Shown: positions 33,952 to 42,998, counted from the stretch's first letter. The stretch is DNA of 64,000 nt from JAJXZP01 sp963787185 (GCA_963787185.1 CAWBCC010000020.1:124001-188000); one strand, 5' to 3'. The notes: generated by a model from the sequence alone, not told the origin. Numbers and translations are program-made.

Positions 33952-35108
33952 TGCAGGGTTTCGAATTCGCGACCGCCTCGCGAGTGCGCTTCGGGCGCGG
34001 TGCGGTCGGCGAAGCGGGCAAGGCGGCCGCCGCCTTCGGTCGCAGAGCCGTCGTCGTCTGCGGTTCCGACCCGGCCGGGGCCGCCTTCCTGCTGGACCTG
34101 CTGCGGGTTGAGGGCGTGGAAGCCTACGCGCAGCCGGTCCGAGGCGAGCCGAGCTTCGGCGCCGTCCTCAGGGCCCTCGAGGCGGCGCGCTCCTTCCGCG
34201 CCGAGCTCGTCATCGGGATCGGAGGCGGTTCCGTGCTCGACAGCGCCAAGGCCCTGGCAGCCCTCTTCGCCAACCCCGGCGAGATTCTAGACTACGCCGA
34301 GGTGATCGGCTCGGGCCGTCCGCTCTCGGCGCCCTCCCTGCCCTGCATCGCCGTTCCGACGACCGCCGGCACCGGCTCCGAAGTGACGCGAAATGCCGTT
34401 CTCCTGTCGGAGGAGCACGCCGTCAAGGTCAGCCTCCGGTCGCCCACCATGCTCCCGCGCCTCGCTATCGTCGATCCGGAGCTGTGCCTCGGCCTGCCGC
34501 CGGATGTCACGGCGAGTACGGGCATGGACGCCATGACGCAGCTGATCGAGCCCTTCGTATCGAATCGAGCCAATCCCCTGACCGACGCCCTCTGCCGCGA
34601 CGGCATCGCGCGGGCGGCCGGGGCCCTGCCGCGGGCCTTCGAGAACGGCAGGGACCTGGAAGCGCGCGAGGATATGTCCCTGGCCGCTCTTTTCGGCGGA
34701 TTCGCGCTGGCCAACGCGCGTCTCGGAGCCGTGCACGGCTTCGCGGCGCCGATAGGCGGGGCTTTCCGCGCGCCGCACGGGGCGATCTGCGCCGCGATAC
34801 TGCCGGCCGTGGTGGCCGTCAATCTGCGCGCGCTGCGGGCCCGCGATGCCTCCAACGCCGCCCTCGCGCGCTACGCCGAGATCGCCGCCCTCGTCACGGG
34901 GGCGAAGGATGCGGAAGCGGAGGTCGGGGCCGAGGCTCTTTCGCGGCTCGCGAGCGGGCTGGGCATCAGGGGGCTCGGAACCTGGGGCATCGGAGCAGGG
35001 GATTTCCCCCTTCTGATCGAGCGCGCGAAGGCCGCCAGTTCCATGCAGGGGAATCCGATACGTCTCGAGGACGACGAGCTCGCCGAGATTCTCGAGCTTT
35101 CGCTGTGA
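33951..35108 (+). CDS. Iron-containing (class III) alcohol dehydrogenase
   Basis: A 385-residue NAD(P)-dependent metal alcohol dehydrogenase. The N-terminal Rossmann-like domain contains IGGGSVLDSAKALA (about 88-101). PTTAGTGSEVTRNAV (about 133-147) and the metal-binding histidine region GAVHGFAAPIGGAFRAPHGAICA (about 258-280) are family hallmarks. It probably reduces or oxidises short alcohols, aldehydes or hydroxy acids. Its start overlaps the stop of the ABM-domain gene. Together with ackA upstream this suggests fermentative aldehyde/alcohol metabolism. A strong terminator lies at 35258-35304. Confidence 0.92.
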   Translation: MQGFEFATASRVRFGRGAVGEAGKAAAAFGRRAVVVCGSDPAGAAFLLDLLRVEGVEAYAQPVRGEPSFGAVLRALEAARSFRAELVIGIGGGSVLDSAKALAALFANPGEILDYAEVIGSGRPLSAPSLPCIAVPTTAGTGSEVTRNAVLLSEEHAVKVSLRSPTMLPRLAIVDPELCLGLPPDVTASTGMDAMTQLIEPFVSNRANPLTDALCRDGIARAAGALPRAFENGRDLEAREDMSLAALFGGFALANARLGAVHGFAAPIGGAFRAPHGAICAAILPAVVAVNLRALRARDASNAALARYAEIAALVTGAKDAEAEVGAEALSRLASGLGIRGLGTWGIGAGDFPLLIERAKAASSMQGNPIRLEDDELAEILELSL

Positions 35109-35150
35109 CGCGCAGGCGAGAGAATATGCGCTTCGACTCTGGTTTCCATC

Positions 35151-35179
35151 TTGACGATTTTTGATTTATTAGATACGGT
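35151..35179 (+). promoter_or_regulatory. Candidate promoter upstream of the Nif3-like gene
   Basis: TTGACG (35151-35156) and TACGGT (35174-35179) are 17 bp apart in an AT-rich patch. If real, its transcript would run through the terminator at 35258-35304 before the next gene. Confidence 0.35.
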
Positions 35180-35257
35180 TAATTTAGCAAATGCGTCGAC
35201 CGCCATTCCGCGTGCGGGAAGACAGTACGAGGACGCGACAGGATCCGATCCTTCGCT

Positions 35258-35304
35258 GGGCCTTCCGGGGTCCGCCTCCTTCCCCGGCAGGCCCTTTTAT
35301 TTTG
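35258..35304 (+). terminator. Strong Rho-independent terminator
   Basis: GGGCCTTCCGGGG and CCCCGGCAGGCCC pair at 12 of 13 positions around an 11-nt loop and are followed by TTTTATTTT. It most likely ends the ackA/dehydrogenase transcript, but it is only 29 bases before the Nif3-like start and could also act as an attenuator. Confidence 0.85.
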
Positions 35305-35332
35305 CCCTTCGCTGCGGCTATACTTTCCGACG

Positions 35333-36094
35333 ATGTACCTGAGAGACCTGGATATCTGGTTCCGCTCGCTTTTGGCCATCGAGGGCTTCGCTCGCGCCGA
35401 CGATTCTCTCAATGGAATCCAGGTAGGCAGAAAAGACGGGCAGATCGACCATGTCGCCTTCGCCGTGGACGCCTGCGCGGAGACTATCCGCCGAGCCGCC
35501 CAGGCCGGCGCCCGGCTTCTCTTCGTCCATCACGGCTTCTTCTGGGGAACGAATCTCAGAATCGAGGGCGCTCTCCTCGAGCGCATGCGGCTCCTGCTCG
35601 AAGCAGACATGGCCCTGTACGCCTGCCATCTCCCCCTTGACGCTCATCCCGAGCTCGGCAACAATGCCGTTCTTGCGCGCATGCTGGGCCTTTCGGCGAT
35701 AGAGCCTTTCGGCGAGCATCGGGGCGTAAGGCTGGGCTTCTCCGGGACCCTCGAGGCGCCGATCGACTTCGCCGAGGCGGTGAAACGGGTCCTGCCCGAC
35801 GGCTCGCCTCCCCGCAGCACGATACCCGGACGCGGCGGAACGATCCGTCGGGCGGCCGTGGTCTCGGGCGCAGCTCCCTTCGAGGTTCTGCAGGCTATCG
35901 AGTCCGGCATGGATCTCTACGTCACCGGCGAACCCTCCCATTCGGTGTACCACGCCGTCGTCGAGAGCGGCATAAATTTCATCGCGGCGGGGCACTACGC
36001 GACCGAGGTCTGGGGAGTCCGCGCGGTCGCCGAAAGGCTGGCCCGCGATACGGGCATACGCTGCACCTTCGTCGATCTCCCCACGGGGCTCTGA
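35333..36094 (+). CDS. Nif3-like dinuclear metal-centre protein
   Basis: A 253-residue protein of the NIF3/DUF34 family (GTP cyclohydrolase I type 2 homologue). It has DDSLNGIQVG, LLFVHHGFFWG with the metal-binding His pair, an internal insert-free core, and the C-terminal VTGEPSHSVYHAVVESGINFIAAGHYATE with the second metal-binding histidine and glutamate. The family forms toroidal hexamers with a dinuclear site; its function is unsettled. It starts with an ATG close to the upstream terminator. It is followed by lspA with 38 bases between. Confidence 0.9.
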   Translation: MYLRDLDIWFRSLLAIEGFARADDSLNGIQVGRKDGQIDHVAFAVDACAETIRRAAQAGARLLFVHHGFFWGTNLRIEGALLERMRLLLEADMALYACHLPLDAHPELGNNAVLARMLGLSAIEPFGEHRGVRLGFSGTLEAPIDFAEAVKRVLPDGSPPRSTIPGRGGTIRRAAVVSGAAPFEVLQAIESGMDLYVTGEPSHSVYHAVVESGINFIAAGHYATEVWGVRAVAERLARDTGIRCTFVDLPTGL

Positions 36095-36132
36095 GGCTCC
36101 GTCGCAGTATCCGAATCAATCGAGGAATCGTA

Positions 36133-36642
36133 ATGGGAACAAACCGCCCCTCGCTTCTGCCCCTGATCCTCGCCGCCGCGATCGTCCTCGTCGATCAGCT
36201 GACCAAGGCACTGGTCGTCGCGTTCGTCCAGCCCGGGGTCATAGCCTGGAAGGCCTTCGGCGATTTCTTCTGGCTCATCCACGCCAGCAATCTGGCCGGA
36301 GCTTTCAGCGTGGGCGCCGAAGCTTCCTTTCCGCTGCGCTGGCCGCTCTTCGCCGTGCGCATCGTTCTCGTCGTCGTAGTGCTGGTGATCTATTTCCGGA
36401 GCGCCTCGCTCGCCGCTCTTGCGCGTTGGGCTCTCCTGGGAATCGTGGGCGGAGGAATCGGCAACGCGATCGATCTGGCCCTCAGACCCGAGGGAGTCAT
36501 AGACTTTCTCAGCTTCAAGTTCTACGGCCTGTTCGGCCTGGAACGCTGGCCCACGTTCAATGTCGCCGACGCCACGGTTGTCGTCTGCGTAATTCTCCTG
36601 GCAGCCTCGTTCATCGCTTCCGACTCCAGGAGAAAAGCATGA
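36133..36642 (+). CDS. lspA: Lipoprotein signal peptidase (signal peptidase II)
   Basis: A 169-residue inner-membrane aspartyl protease that cleaves the signal peptide of prolipoproteins. It has four predicted membrane helices and the conserved blocks LVDQLTKALV, NLAGAFSVG, GGGIGNAIDLALRPEGVIDFL and FNVADATVV, the last two carrying the catalytic aspartates. It matches the family length. Its TGA overlaps the ATG of the next small membrane protein (ATGA). Several lipoproteins in this window (2405, 10786) would be its substrates. Confidence 0.93.
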   Translation: MGTNRPSLLPLILAAAIVLVDQLTKALVVAFVQPGVIAWKAFGDFFWLIHASNLAGAFSVGAEASFPLRWPLFAVRIVLVVVVLVIYFRSASLAALARWALLGIVGGGIGNAIDLALRPEGVIDFLSFKFYGLFGLERWPTFNVADATVVVCVILLAASFIASDSRRKA

Positions 36643-36890
36643 GCAAGGGTGGGGCGGCCGTCCTCTTCGTCGTTCTCGCCACCGTGGCGAATCTCGCGCT
36701 CACGGCGGTCCTCTTCGTCGCGACCCTCTTCGCGTACGGGCTCACGCTGGGGCGCTTCCTCCATCTCGGCGCCTTCGCCGTCTTCGGGTCCTTCGTGATA
36801 GCCATCGTCCTCACGGTCTTCATCTACAACGCCATCCTGAGACGGCTGAGGAAGCGCTACGACTTCGGAAAGCTCCTGGGCCTGAAGTGA
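36639..36890 (+). CDS. Small two-helix membrane protein coupled to lspA
   Basis: An 83-residue protein with two hydrophobic helices (AAVLFVVLATVANLALTAVL and AFAVFGSFVIAIVLTVFI) and a basic C-terminus (RRLRKRYDFGKLLGLK). The ATG overlaps the lspA stop, implying co-translation. Spirochaete genomes often carry a small protein at this position, sometimes labelled leader peptide processing enzyme; I cannot verify this. A helper of signal peptidase II is a reasonable inference. Confidence 0.7.
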   Translation: MSKGGAAVLFVVLATVANLALTAVLFVATLFAYGLTLGRFLHLGAFAVFGSFVIAIVLTVFIYNAILRRLRKRYDFGKLLGLK

Positions 36891-36927
36891 GGCGCGGAGA
36901 CGCGAAGCAGGAATAGCATCCCGACAT

Positions 36928-36956
36928 TTGACCGTTTGGGAAAATGGGGGCATAAT
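36928..36956 (+). promoter_or_regulatory. Sigma70-type promoter of the DUF1015 gene
   Basis: TTGACC (36928-36933) and CATAAT (36951-36956) are separated by 17 bp, each one base from consensus. Confidence 0.7.
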
Positions 36957-37042
36957 CGTTTCGCTACGGGCACAGCGGCGGGGTTTTCGGCTCTTTACCC
37001 GCTCCCGCTCCCGCTCGAGTCCCGTCCATAAAAGGAGTTTCC

Positions 37043-38386
37043 ATGTCCTCATTCGAAGCAGTCTTCGAAAAGCTCGGTCTGCGTCTCCCGGAAGTGTATC
37101 TCCCCGCGGCGGGAACCGATTTGTCCAAGTGGGCTGTCGTCGCCTGCGACCAGTATTCTTCCGAGCGCGACTACTGGAAAAGAGTGGAGGCGACCGTCGC
37201 CGACGCTCCCTCCACGCTCAATATGATCTTTCCCGAAGCCTTTCTCGAGGACGCCGACAAGGCCGATCGCATCCTGAAAATCCAGGCCGCCATGCGAAAC
37301 TACTTGACGCGCGGCGTCATTGCGCCCAGGAGCGAGGGTTTCGTTCTCGTCGAGCGTTTCACGCCTTACGAGCGCAAGCCGCGGGTCGGTCTCATGATCG
37401 CCGTCGATCTGGAAAAATACCAGTACGGCAAGGACTCCAAGTCCCTGATCCGCCCCACGGAGGGTACTATCCTCGAGCGGCTGCCGCCGCGCATGCTCAT
37501 CAGACGCGGGGCGCCGCTCGAGCTTCCGCACGTCATGCTCCTCGTCGACGACCCCAAGCGCAGTCTCATCGAGCCGCTCTACGACGGTCGTGCGACGCTT
37601 CCCAAGCTCTACGACTTCGAGCTCATGCTCGGTTCGGGGAGAGTGCGCGGCTGGCATGTTCAAGACGCTGTCCTTCTCGATCGATTTGCCGCGGCGCTCG
37701 AAATCCTCGCCGACCCGACGGTGTACAGGACCAAGTACGGGCGGGACGATGTCCTCCTGTTCGCCGTGGGCGATGGGAACCATTCGCTCGCCACGGCCAA
37801 GGGCGTCTGGGAGGAGACGAAGAAGGAGAGGGCCGGGAAGGCGGACCTGGCGGATCACCCCGCACGTTGGGCTCTCGTGGAACTCGTCAACATCTACGAC
37901 GAGGGACTTCCTTTCCATCCCATACACCGCGTGCTTTTCGGAGTGGACGAGACTCTTTTCTTCGCGGCTTTGGCCGATTATCAGGAGCATACGATCGAGA
38001 AGATGCGCGATTCGGCCTCGGCCTTCGCCAGGGCCGAGGAAAACTCCGGCGCATCGCACCGCATCGCCTTCGTCTCGTCGAAGGGTGCCGGCCTTCTCGG
38101 CTTCCCCAGGCCTCGCTCCAATCTGGCCGCGGGCACGGTGCAGGAATTCCTCGACACCTTCCTCAAGGCCAATCCCGGCGCCTGCATCGACTATATTCAC
38201 GGAAGGGAGAGCTTCGAGGCGCTGGCGACGAAGCCCGGCAATCTGGGACTCTACCTTCCGCCCATCGACAAAAGCAGCTTCTTCGGCACCGTAATCCGCG
38301 ACGGCGTAATGCCCCGAAAAACCTTCTCGATGGGCGAGGCGCCCGAGAAACGTTTTTATATCGAGGCTCGAAAAATCGTACGATAG
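37043..38386 (+). CDS. DUF1015 family protein
   Basis: A 447-residue cytoplasmic protein of the DUF1015 family. It is recognised from KWAVVACDQYSSERDYWKR near the N-terminus, VERFTPYERKPRVGLMIAVDLE, ADGDGNHS-like LFAVGDGNHSLATAKGVWEE, and the C-terminal PRKTFSMGEAPEKRFYIEARKI. The VGDGNHS block with its acidic and histidine residues is the most conserved and may be catalytic. The family's function is unknown. It is a monocistronic gene with a good promoter at 36928 and GGAG before its ATG. Confidence 0.88.
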   Translation: MSSFEAVFEKLGLRLPEVYLPAAGTDLSKWAVVACDQYSSERDYWKRVEATVADAPSTLNMIFPEAFLEDADKADRILKIQAAMRNYLTRGVIAPRSEGFVLVERFTPYERKPRVGLMIAVDLEKYQYGKDSKSLIRPTEGTILERLPPRMLIRRGAPLELPHVMLLVDDPKRSLIEPLYDGRATLPKLYDFELMLGSGRVRGWHVQDAVLLDRFAAALEILADPTVYRTKYGRDDVLLFAVGDGNHSLATAKGVWEETKKERAGKADLADHPARWALVELVNIYDEGLPFHPIHRVLFGVDETLFFAALADYQEHTIEKMRDSASAFARAEENSGASHRIAFVSSKGAGLLGFPRPRSNLAAGTVQEFLDTFLKANPGACIDYIHGRESFEALATKPGNLGLYLPPIDKSSFFGTVIRDGVMPRKTFSMGEAPEKRFYIEARKIVR

Positions 38387-38493
38387 CCTCGGGCGCCGAG
38401 CCGGGCGTATCGCAGGCCGCGGGACGCGGCCCCATCGGGCCGACTTGCTTCGCGGCCTCCGCAGCCATATCTTGGTAGACTGAGGATGGCAGC

Positions 38494-39630
38494 ATGAGCA
38501 ACGACGACGAGGCGCTCGATTCCGAAGACCCGATCCTGTTCCGCAGTCTGCGCCTGCGCGGACTCGAGCTCAGAAACAGGGTCGCCATGTCTCCGATGTG
38601 CCAATATTCGGCCGAAAACGGCGTGCCGCAGGACTGGCACATCGCGCACTACGGCTCCAGGGCGGCCCTCGGCCTGGGCCTGATCATAGTCGAGGCCGCC
38701 GCCGTCGAGGCGCGGGGCCGCATAACGCCCTACGATCTGGGGGTATGGAATGACGACCAGGTCGCGGTCCTCGCCCGGATCGCCGCCTTCGCCAAGGCTC
38801 GGGGAGCGGCGATAGGCATTCAACTCGCCCACGCGGGGCGGAAGGCCAGCATAGCCAGGCCCTGGGAAGGCGACGGCGCCATACCTCCGGGGCCAGGGTC
38901 TCCCGGCTGGGAAACGGTCTCCGCGAGCGCGATTCCCTACCGCGAGACCGATCCGGTGCCGCGCGAACTGGACCGCGCGGGAATAGCCCGGGTCGTCGAC
39001 GCATTCGCCGCCGGCGCCCGCCGCGTCGACAGGGCGGGCTTCGATCTCGTCGAGATTCACGCCGCCCACGGCTACCTTCTCCACCAGTTCCTCTCGCCCC
39101 TCTCCAATCATCGAAGCGACGAATACGGCGGGAGCCTCCAGAATCGCGCGAGATTTCTTCTCGAAGTCTACGACGCCGTGCGCTCCGCCGTGGCCGCCGA
39201 CAAGCCCGTCATCGTGCGCCTCTCGGCGACCGACTGGGCCGAGGGCGGCTGGGATCTCGAGCAATGCGTCGATCTGGCCGGGCTTCTCAGGCAGCGCGGC
39301 GCGGACCTCATTGACGTTTCCTCCGGAGGGCTCGTGCCCTGGCAGAAGGTCGCGGCGGGTCCGGGTTATCAGGTGCCGCTCGCCGCGGCCATCCGAAAAA
39401 GGGCGGGCATCCCGACCGGGGCGGTCGGTCTCATCACCGGGGCAGCCCAGGCCGAGGCCGTCCTGGCCGAGGGAGCCGCCGATCTGGTGCTTCTCGGTCG
39501 AGAGCTCCTGCGCAACCCGGGTTGGCCCTGGCAGGCCGTACGACAGCTAGGGGCTGCGGGCCTCGACGGTCGCTTCCGGACCGAGTCGGTTCCGGACGGC
39601 ATTCCCCCTCAGTATCTCCGGGCCCGCTGA
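38494..39630 (+). CDS. NADH:flavin oxidoreductase, old yellow enzyme family (YqjM/NamA-like)
   Basis: A 378-residue FMN-dependent TIM-barrel ene-reductase. Family features are LFRSLRLRGLELRNRVAMSP, MCQYSAENGVPQDWHIAHYG (a Cys near FMN is typical of the YqjM class), GIQLAHAGRKAS, EIHAAHGYLLHQFLSPLSN with the substrate-binding His-His pair, and RSDEYGGSLQNRARF. It reduces activated C=C bonds with NAD(P)H. It is followed by a second flavoenzyme gene with its own putative promoter. Confidence 0.93.
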   Translation: MSNDDEALDSEDPILFRSLRLRGLELRNRVAMSPMCQYSAENGVPQDWHIAHYGSRAALGLGLIIVEAAAVEARGRITPYDLGVWNDDQVAVLARIAAFAKARGAAIGIQLAHAGRKASIARPWEGDGAIPPGPGSPGWETVSASAIPYRETDPVPRELDRAGIARVVDAFAAGARRVDRAGFDLVEIHAAHGYLLHQFLSPLSNHRSDEYGGSLQNRARFLLEVYDAVRSAVAADKPVIVRLSATDWAEGGWDLEQCVDLAGLLRQRGADLIDVSSGGLVPWQKVAAGPGYQVPLAAAIRKRAGIPTGAVGLITGAAQAEAVLAEGAADLVLLGRELLRNPGWPWQAVRQLGAAGLDGRFRTESVPDGIPPQYLRAR

Positions 39631-39646
39631 AGGCGCAACCTTTCCT

Positions 39647-39673
39647 TTGACACAGGGTCAGATAATGTAATAG
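39647..39673 (+). promoter_or_regulatory. Candidate promoter of the nitronate monooxygenase gene
   Basis: A perfect TTGACA (39647-39652) and a TAATAG (39668-39673) are spaced 15 bp, shorter than ideal. It lies in the short gap between two flavoenzyme genes. Confidence 0.45.
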
Positions 39674-39718
39674 TGTCTGAGCTCGATGGACCGGCGCGGG
39701 CCGCCGGAAGGGGAACCC

Positions 39719-40900
39719 ATGGGTATGAAGAGGCTCACGAGCCTGTCGATCGGGAATCTGGTCGCCCGGATCCCGATAGTCCAGGGCGGAATGGGCGTCG
39801 GGATCTCCTTGTCGGGACTCGCCGCGGCCACCGCCAACGCGGGGGGCGTAGGGGTGATCGCCGCGGCCGGCATAGGTCTCCTCGAACCCGACGGCTTCAC
39901 CGATTTCCTGGGTGCCAGCATCCGCGCCCTTAGGCGCGAGATCAGGAAGGCCCGCGAGCTCAGCCCGGGCGTCGTCGGCGTCAACATCATGGTAGCCCTC
40001 AGAAATTTCGCCGACATGGTCCACACGGCCGTCGAGGAAAAGATAGACGTGATTTTCGCGGGCGCGGGCCTCCCCCTCAACCTCCCGGAACTGGTCAAGG
40101 GCTCGCTCACCAAGATCGTTCCCATCGTTTCCTCGGGTCGGGCCGCCGCCCTCATATCGAGGCGCTGGCTCGATAAGTACGACTACCTCCCCGACGCCTT
40201 CGTCCTGGAGGGGCCCAAGGCGGGCGGGCACCTGGGCTACAAGCCCGAGCAGCTCGACGATCCCGATTACCGCCTCGAAAAGGTCCTGCCGGAAGTGATC
40301 CAGGCGGTCCGACCCTATGCCGAAGCGAAAGGCCGCCCCATCCCGGTAATCGCGGGAGGCGGTGTGTTCAGCGGCTCCGACATTCGGAAATTACTGGAGC
40401 TCGGCGCGGCGGGCGTGCAGATGGCGACGAGGTTCGTCGCCACCGACGAGTGCGATGCCGCCGGCGCTTTCAAGGAGGCCTTCCTGGCGGCGAGAGAGGG
40501 GGACCTCGAGATCATCAAGAGCCCCGTCGGCATGCCGGGCCGGGCCATCCGCAATCCCTTCCTGGACTCGGTGGAGCAGGGAGAGCGCAAGCCCTTCACC
40601 TGCCCCTACCATTGTATCGTAACCTGCGACTACGAAAAGGCGCCGTACTGCATTTCTCTCGCTCTTCTCAACGCCCAGAAGGGGCGGTTCGAGAAAGGCT
40701 TCGCCTTCGCCGGGGCCAACGCGCCGCGGGTGGAGAAAATCGTGCCGGTCCAGGAACTCGTCGACTCGCTCGTCGCCGAATACGAAGAATCCGGGGACGG
40801 CGAACAGGAAGCGAGGGGGTCGAAGGCCTGGGCGGGCCCGCCGACCGCGGCCCCTCCCGCTCCTCCGACTTATTGTACGTCCTTGACGAACTGCCCGTAG
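39719..40900 (+). CDS. Nitronate monooxygenase (2-nitropropane dioxygenase-type flavoenzyme)
   Basis: A 393-residue FMN TIM-barrel enzyme. Recognised from RIPIVQGGMGVGISLSGLAAA at the N-terminus, VGVNIMVALRNFADMV, LEGPKAGGHLGY (a glycine-rich FMN loop with the catalytic-type His), PVIAGGGVFSGSDIRKLLELGA and GVQMATRFVATDEC. It would oxidise alkyl nitronates or act as an enoyl reductase of the FabK type. A cysteine-rich stretch CPYHCIVTCDYEKAPYC near 300-316 is a notable C-terminal addition. ATG 39719 with GGAAGGGG upstream is chosen. The 3' end overlaps convergent msrAB by 31 bases. Confidence 0.9.
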   Translation: MGMKRLTSLSIGNLVARIPIVQGGMGVGISLSGLAAATANAGGVGVIAAAGIGLLEPDGFTDFLGASIRALRREIRKARELSPGVVGVNIMVALRNFADMVHTAVEEKIDVIFAGAGLPLNLPELVKGSLTKIVPIVSSGRAAALISRRWLDKYDYLPDAFVLEGPKAGGHLGYKPEQLDDPDYRLEKVLPEVIQAVRPYAEAKGRPIPVIAGGGVFSGSDIRKLLELGAAGVQMATRFVATDECDAAGAFKEAFLAAREGDLEIIKSPVGMPGRAIRNPFLDSVEQGERKPFTCPYHCIVTCDYEKAPYCISLALLNAQKGRFEKGFAFAGANAPRVEKIVPVQELVDSLVAEYEESGDGEQEARGSKAWAGPPTAAPPAPPTYCTSLTNCP

Positions 40901-41952
40901 CCGTCGCTCGCCATATCCTCGAGGGGAATGAAGCGGAGGGCCGCCGAATCCATGCAGTATCTCTGGCCGGTCGGCGCGGGGCCGTCGTCGAAAAGATGGC
41001 CCAGGTGCGACTCCGCATACCTGCTGCGCACTTCCACGCGCAGCATGCCCTCGCTTCTGTCCGTCCTCAGCACGATGTTGGACAAGGCGATCGGCATGGT
41101 GAAGCTCGGCCACCCGGTTTCCGAATCGAATTTGTCTCTCGAGCTGAACAGGGGCTCGCCCGAGACGACGTCGACGTAGATCCCCGGCTTCTCGTTGTTC
41201 CAGTACTCGTTATGGAAGGGCGGCTCGGTTCCCTCGCGCTGCGTCACGTCGTACTGCTCGGCGCCCAGCGCTTTTCTCAGCTGCCCATCCGAGGGCTTCA
41301 CATATCCCCCGGAGGGAGCCGATGGCGGCGCGTTGGGATCGAGGGCCCCTTCCTTGCCCCAGACCGAGGTGAAGAATTGGATCCTTCCGGAGTTGGCGTA
41401 ATAGAAGTCATAGGCTGCGGGGTTTTTCTTGGTATAGTCCTGGTGGTAGTCCTCGGCCGGATAGAAGGTCGGCGCCGGCAGTATCTCGGTCGCGATCGGA
41501 CGCTTGAACACCCCCGATTTCGTAAGGGCCTCCTTGGAGGCTTCGGCTTCCGCCTTTTGGGCCTGGTTCTCGTAGAAGATGATCGGCCTGTACTGCGGCC
41601 CGCGGTCCACGAAGGCCCCGCCCGGGTCCGTCGGATCCGTATGGCGCCAGTAAGTGTCCAGGAGCGCGGAGTAGCTGATGCGCGAGGGGTCGAAGAGAAC
41701 CTGGACCGATTCGACATGGCCGTTTTCGGCGTAATTCTCGTAGCTGGGGTTTCTGTTCCTGCCGCCCGCGTACCCCGATACGGCGCTCACCACCCCGTAT
41801 GCCTTTTCGAGCGCCGATTGCATGCTCCAAAAACAGCCCCCGGCGAGAAGGGCAGTCTGGAGCCCGACCGAACCGGGAGAAAACGAATCCGCCGCCAGCC
41901 CCAGGGGCGCCAGGGCCACGGCCGCCGATATCAGAATGGCTATCCTGTTCAC
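40870..41952 (-). CDS. msrAB: Exported bifunctional methionine sulfoxide reductase (MsrA-MsrB fusion)
   Basis: A 360-residue repair enzyme reducing both epimers of methionine sulfoxide. A signal peptide (NRIAILISAAVALAPLGLAA) targets it outside the cytoplasm. The MsrA domain (about 30-185) has the catalytic GGCFWSMQ and HVESVQVLFDP. The MsrB domain (about 215-355) has GWPSF, SHLGHLF and the catalytic Cys in GQRYCMDSAALRF. The zinc-binding CxxC pairs of many MsrB proteins are not evident. The GTG start at 41952 is chosen for the signal peptide and GAAGGAG upstream. It is convergent with the flavoenzyme gene. Confidence 0.95.
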   Translation of the reverse strand: MNRIAILISAAVALAPLGLAADSFSPGSVGLQTALLAGGCFWSMQSALEKAYGVVSAVSGYAGGRNRNPSYENYAENGHVESVQVLFDPSRISYSALLDTYWRHTDPTDPGGAFVDRGPQYRPIIFYENQAQKAEAEASKEALTKSGVFKRPIATEILPAPTFYPAEDYHQDYTKKNPAAYDFYYANSGRIQFFTSVWGKEGALDPNAPPSAPSGGYVKPSDGQLRKALGAEQYDVTQREGTEPPFHNEYWNNEKPGIYVDVVSGEPLFSSRDKFDSETGWPSFTMPIALSNIVLRTDRSEGMLRVEVRSRYAESHLGHLFDDGPAPTGQRYCMDSAALRFIPLEDMASDGYGQFVKDVQ

Positions 41953-42076
41953 GACTGCTCCTTCGACGGCTTCTCCGCCGTACTTCTTATGCCGGCGACG
42001 AAGTCGAGGTAGTTCATGCCTCAAAGCTATTGAAGAGGGAACATATAGGCAAGAATATATAGTGGAGGAGTCCCGA

Positions 42077-42655
42077 CTATTCCTTCTTCGTTCCGGCGAT
42101 CGTCGCGACCAATAGGGCGCCGTAGCGCTCGGTTTCCACGGGACCGAGACCGAAGACTGAACGCAGGTCCTCCGTGTTCGAGGGTCGGAGCGAGATCAGC
42201 TCGCGCAGGGTGCGATCGGAGAAGATGACATAGGGCGGGACCCGGGCGTCGTCGGCCAGCCTCTTCCGCAGATCGCGCAGGGCGCGTTCGAGCGGGAGGT
42301 CCGCTTCGGCTATCTCCCGCGGGGGCGAGGAGGCGCGAGCCGGCGCTCCGGCTCTGTCTTTGCCGCGGGCCGGCACGACCCCGCGAACCTGCGACTTCGC
42401 GCGAAAGGTTTCATAGGCCTTGGGCGTGAGCGAAAGCACCTGGTACTCTTCGTCGCGCGCCAGATAGCCCGACGCGACGAGCTGCCGGGAAAGATCGACC
42501 CACTGCGATTTCGTCCACTCCCTGCCTATTCCGTAGGTGGAGAGATTCGCGTGTCCGAGACCCAGCACGCGCTCGTTTTTCGAGCCGATCAGAACGTCCG
42601 CGACGTGGCCCGACCCGAATCGCTCCCCCGTCCGCTTCACGCAGGAGAGCCCAAT
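42077..42655 (-). pseudogene. recQ: C-terminal fragment of the resident recQ gene
   Basis: About 190 residues remain: LSCVKRTGERFGSGHVADVL onward (RQC winged-helix region) and a C-terminal HRDC domain (LERALRDLRKRLADDARVPPYVIFSDRTL). It aligns with the same part of the intact RecQ encoded at 43892-45766. Homology stops abruptly at about 42655, where AT-rich DNA begins. The missing N-terminal two thirds lie at 45934-46823, so this is the distal half of a gene split by an insertion. It could still be expressed as a small DNA-binding protein from a GTG at 42640, but the helicase motor is gone. Confidence 0.88.
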
Positions 42656-42715
42656 ACAGAGGGAAAGCCTATCCCAAGCAAGGTGTACCCGAAAATTATT
42701 GTTCAGAACGTTTAT

Positions 42716-42790
42716 GGAAGAGTAAAAAAAATCATGAATGCCAACAGCACGGCTGAGAAGGGCCGGGTTTTGAGTTGAGGTTGTTTCATG
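42716..42790 (-). pseudogene. Truncated start of a secreted protein at the insert's left edge
   Basis: MKQPQLKTRPFSAVLLAFMI... reads like the first 25 residues of a signal peptide, then stops after a run of eight T bases in the top-strand complement, consistent with a slippage frameshift. Beyond it lies the junction with the recQ fragment. Weak evidence: a short hydrophobic stretch only. Confidence 0.3.
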
Positions 42791-42841
42791 CGACGCCTAT
42801 TTCTATATACAAATAGAAAATATGATGATACAATTCTAAGG

Positions 42842-42927
42842 CTATTTGGATAACAGCTACAACTGGGAAAATGGCGCGGCGAACTATTCGTCTTTTTTTC
42901 AGGGATAATTCTGCCCGCAGATTTAAT
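42842..42927. repeat. Imperfect direct repeat flanking the immunity gene, left copy
   Basis: A stretch around TAACAGCTACAAC...GCGCGGCGAAC...GCCCGCAGATTTA resembles 43802-43885 (TAACAGCTACCAC...GCGCGACGAAC...GCCGCAGACTTA) over about 80 bases with gaps. The two copies bracket the gene at 42999-43730, suggesting a cassette-like or duplicated unit. Confidence 0.45.
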
Positions 42928-42998
42928 ATAATGATTGTGCAAGGCGTTAGCGTAACATTAGCATCAAATGAGATTGAAGTATTGAGGAAGGGTTCGAA

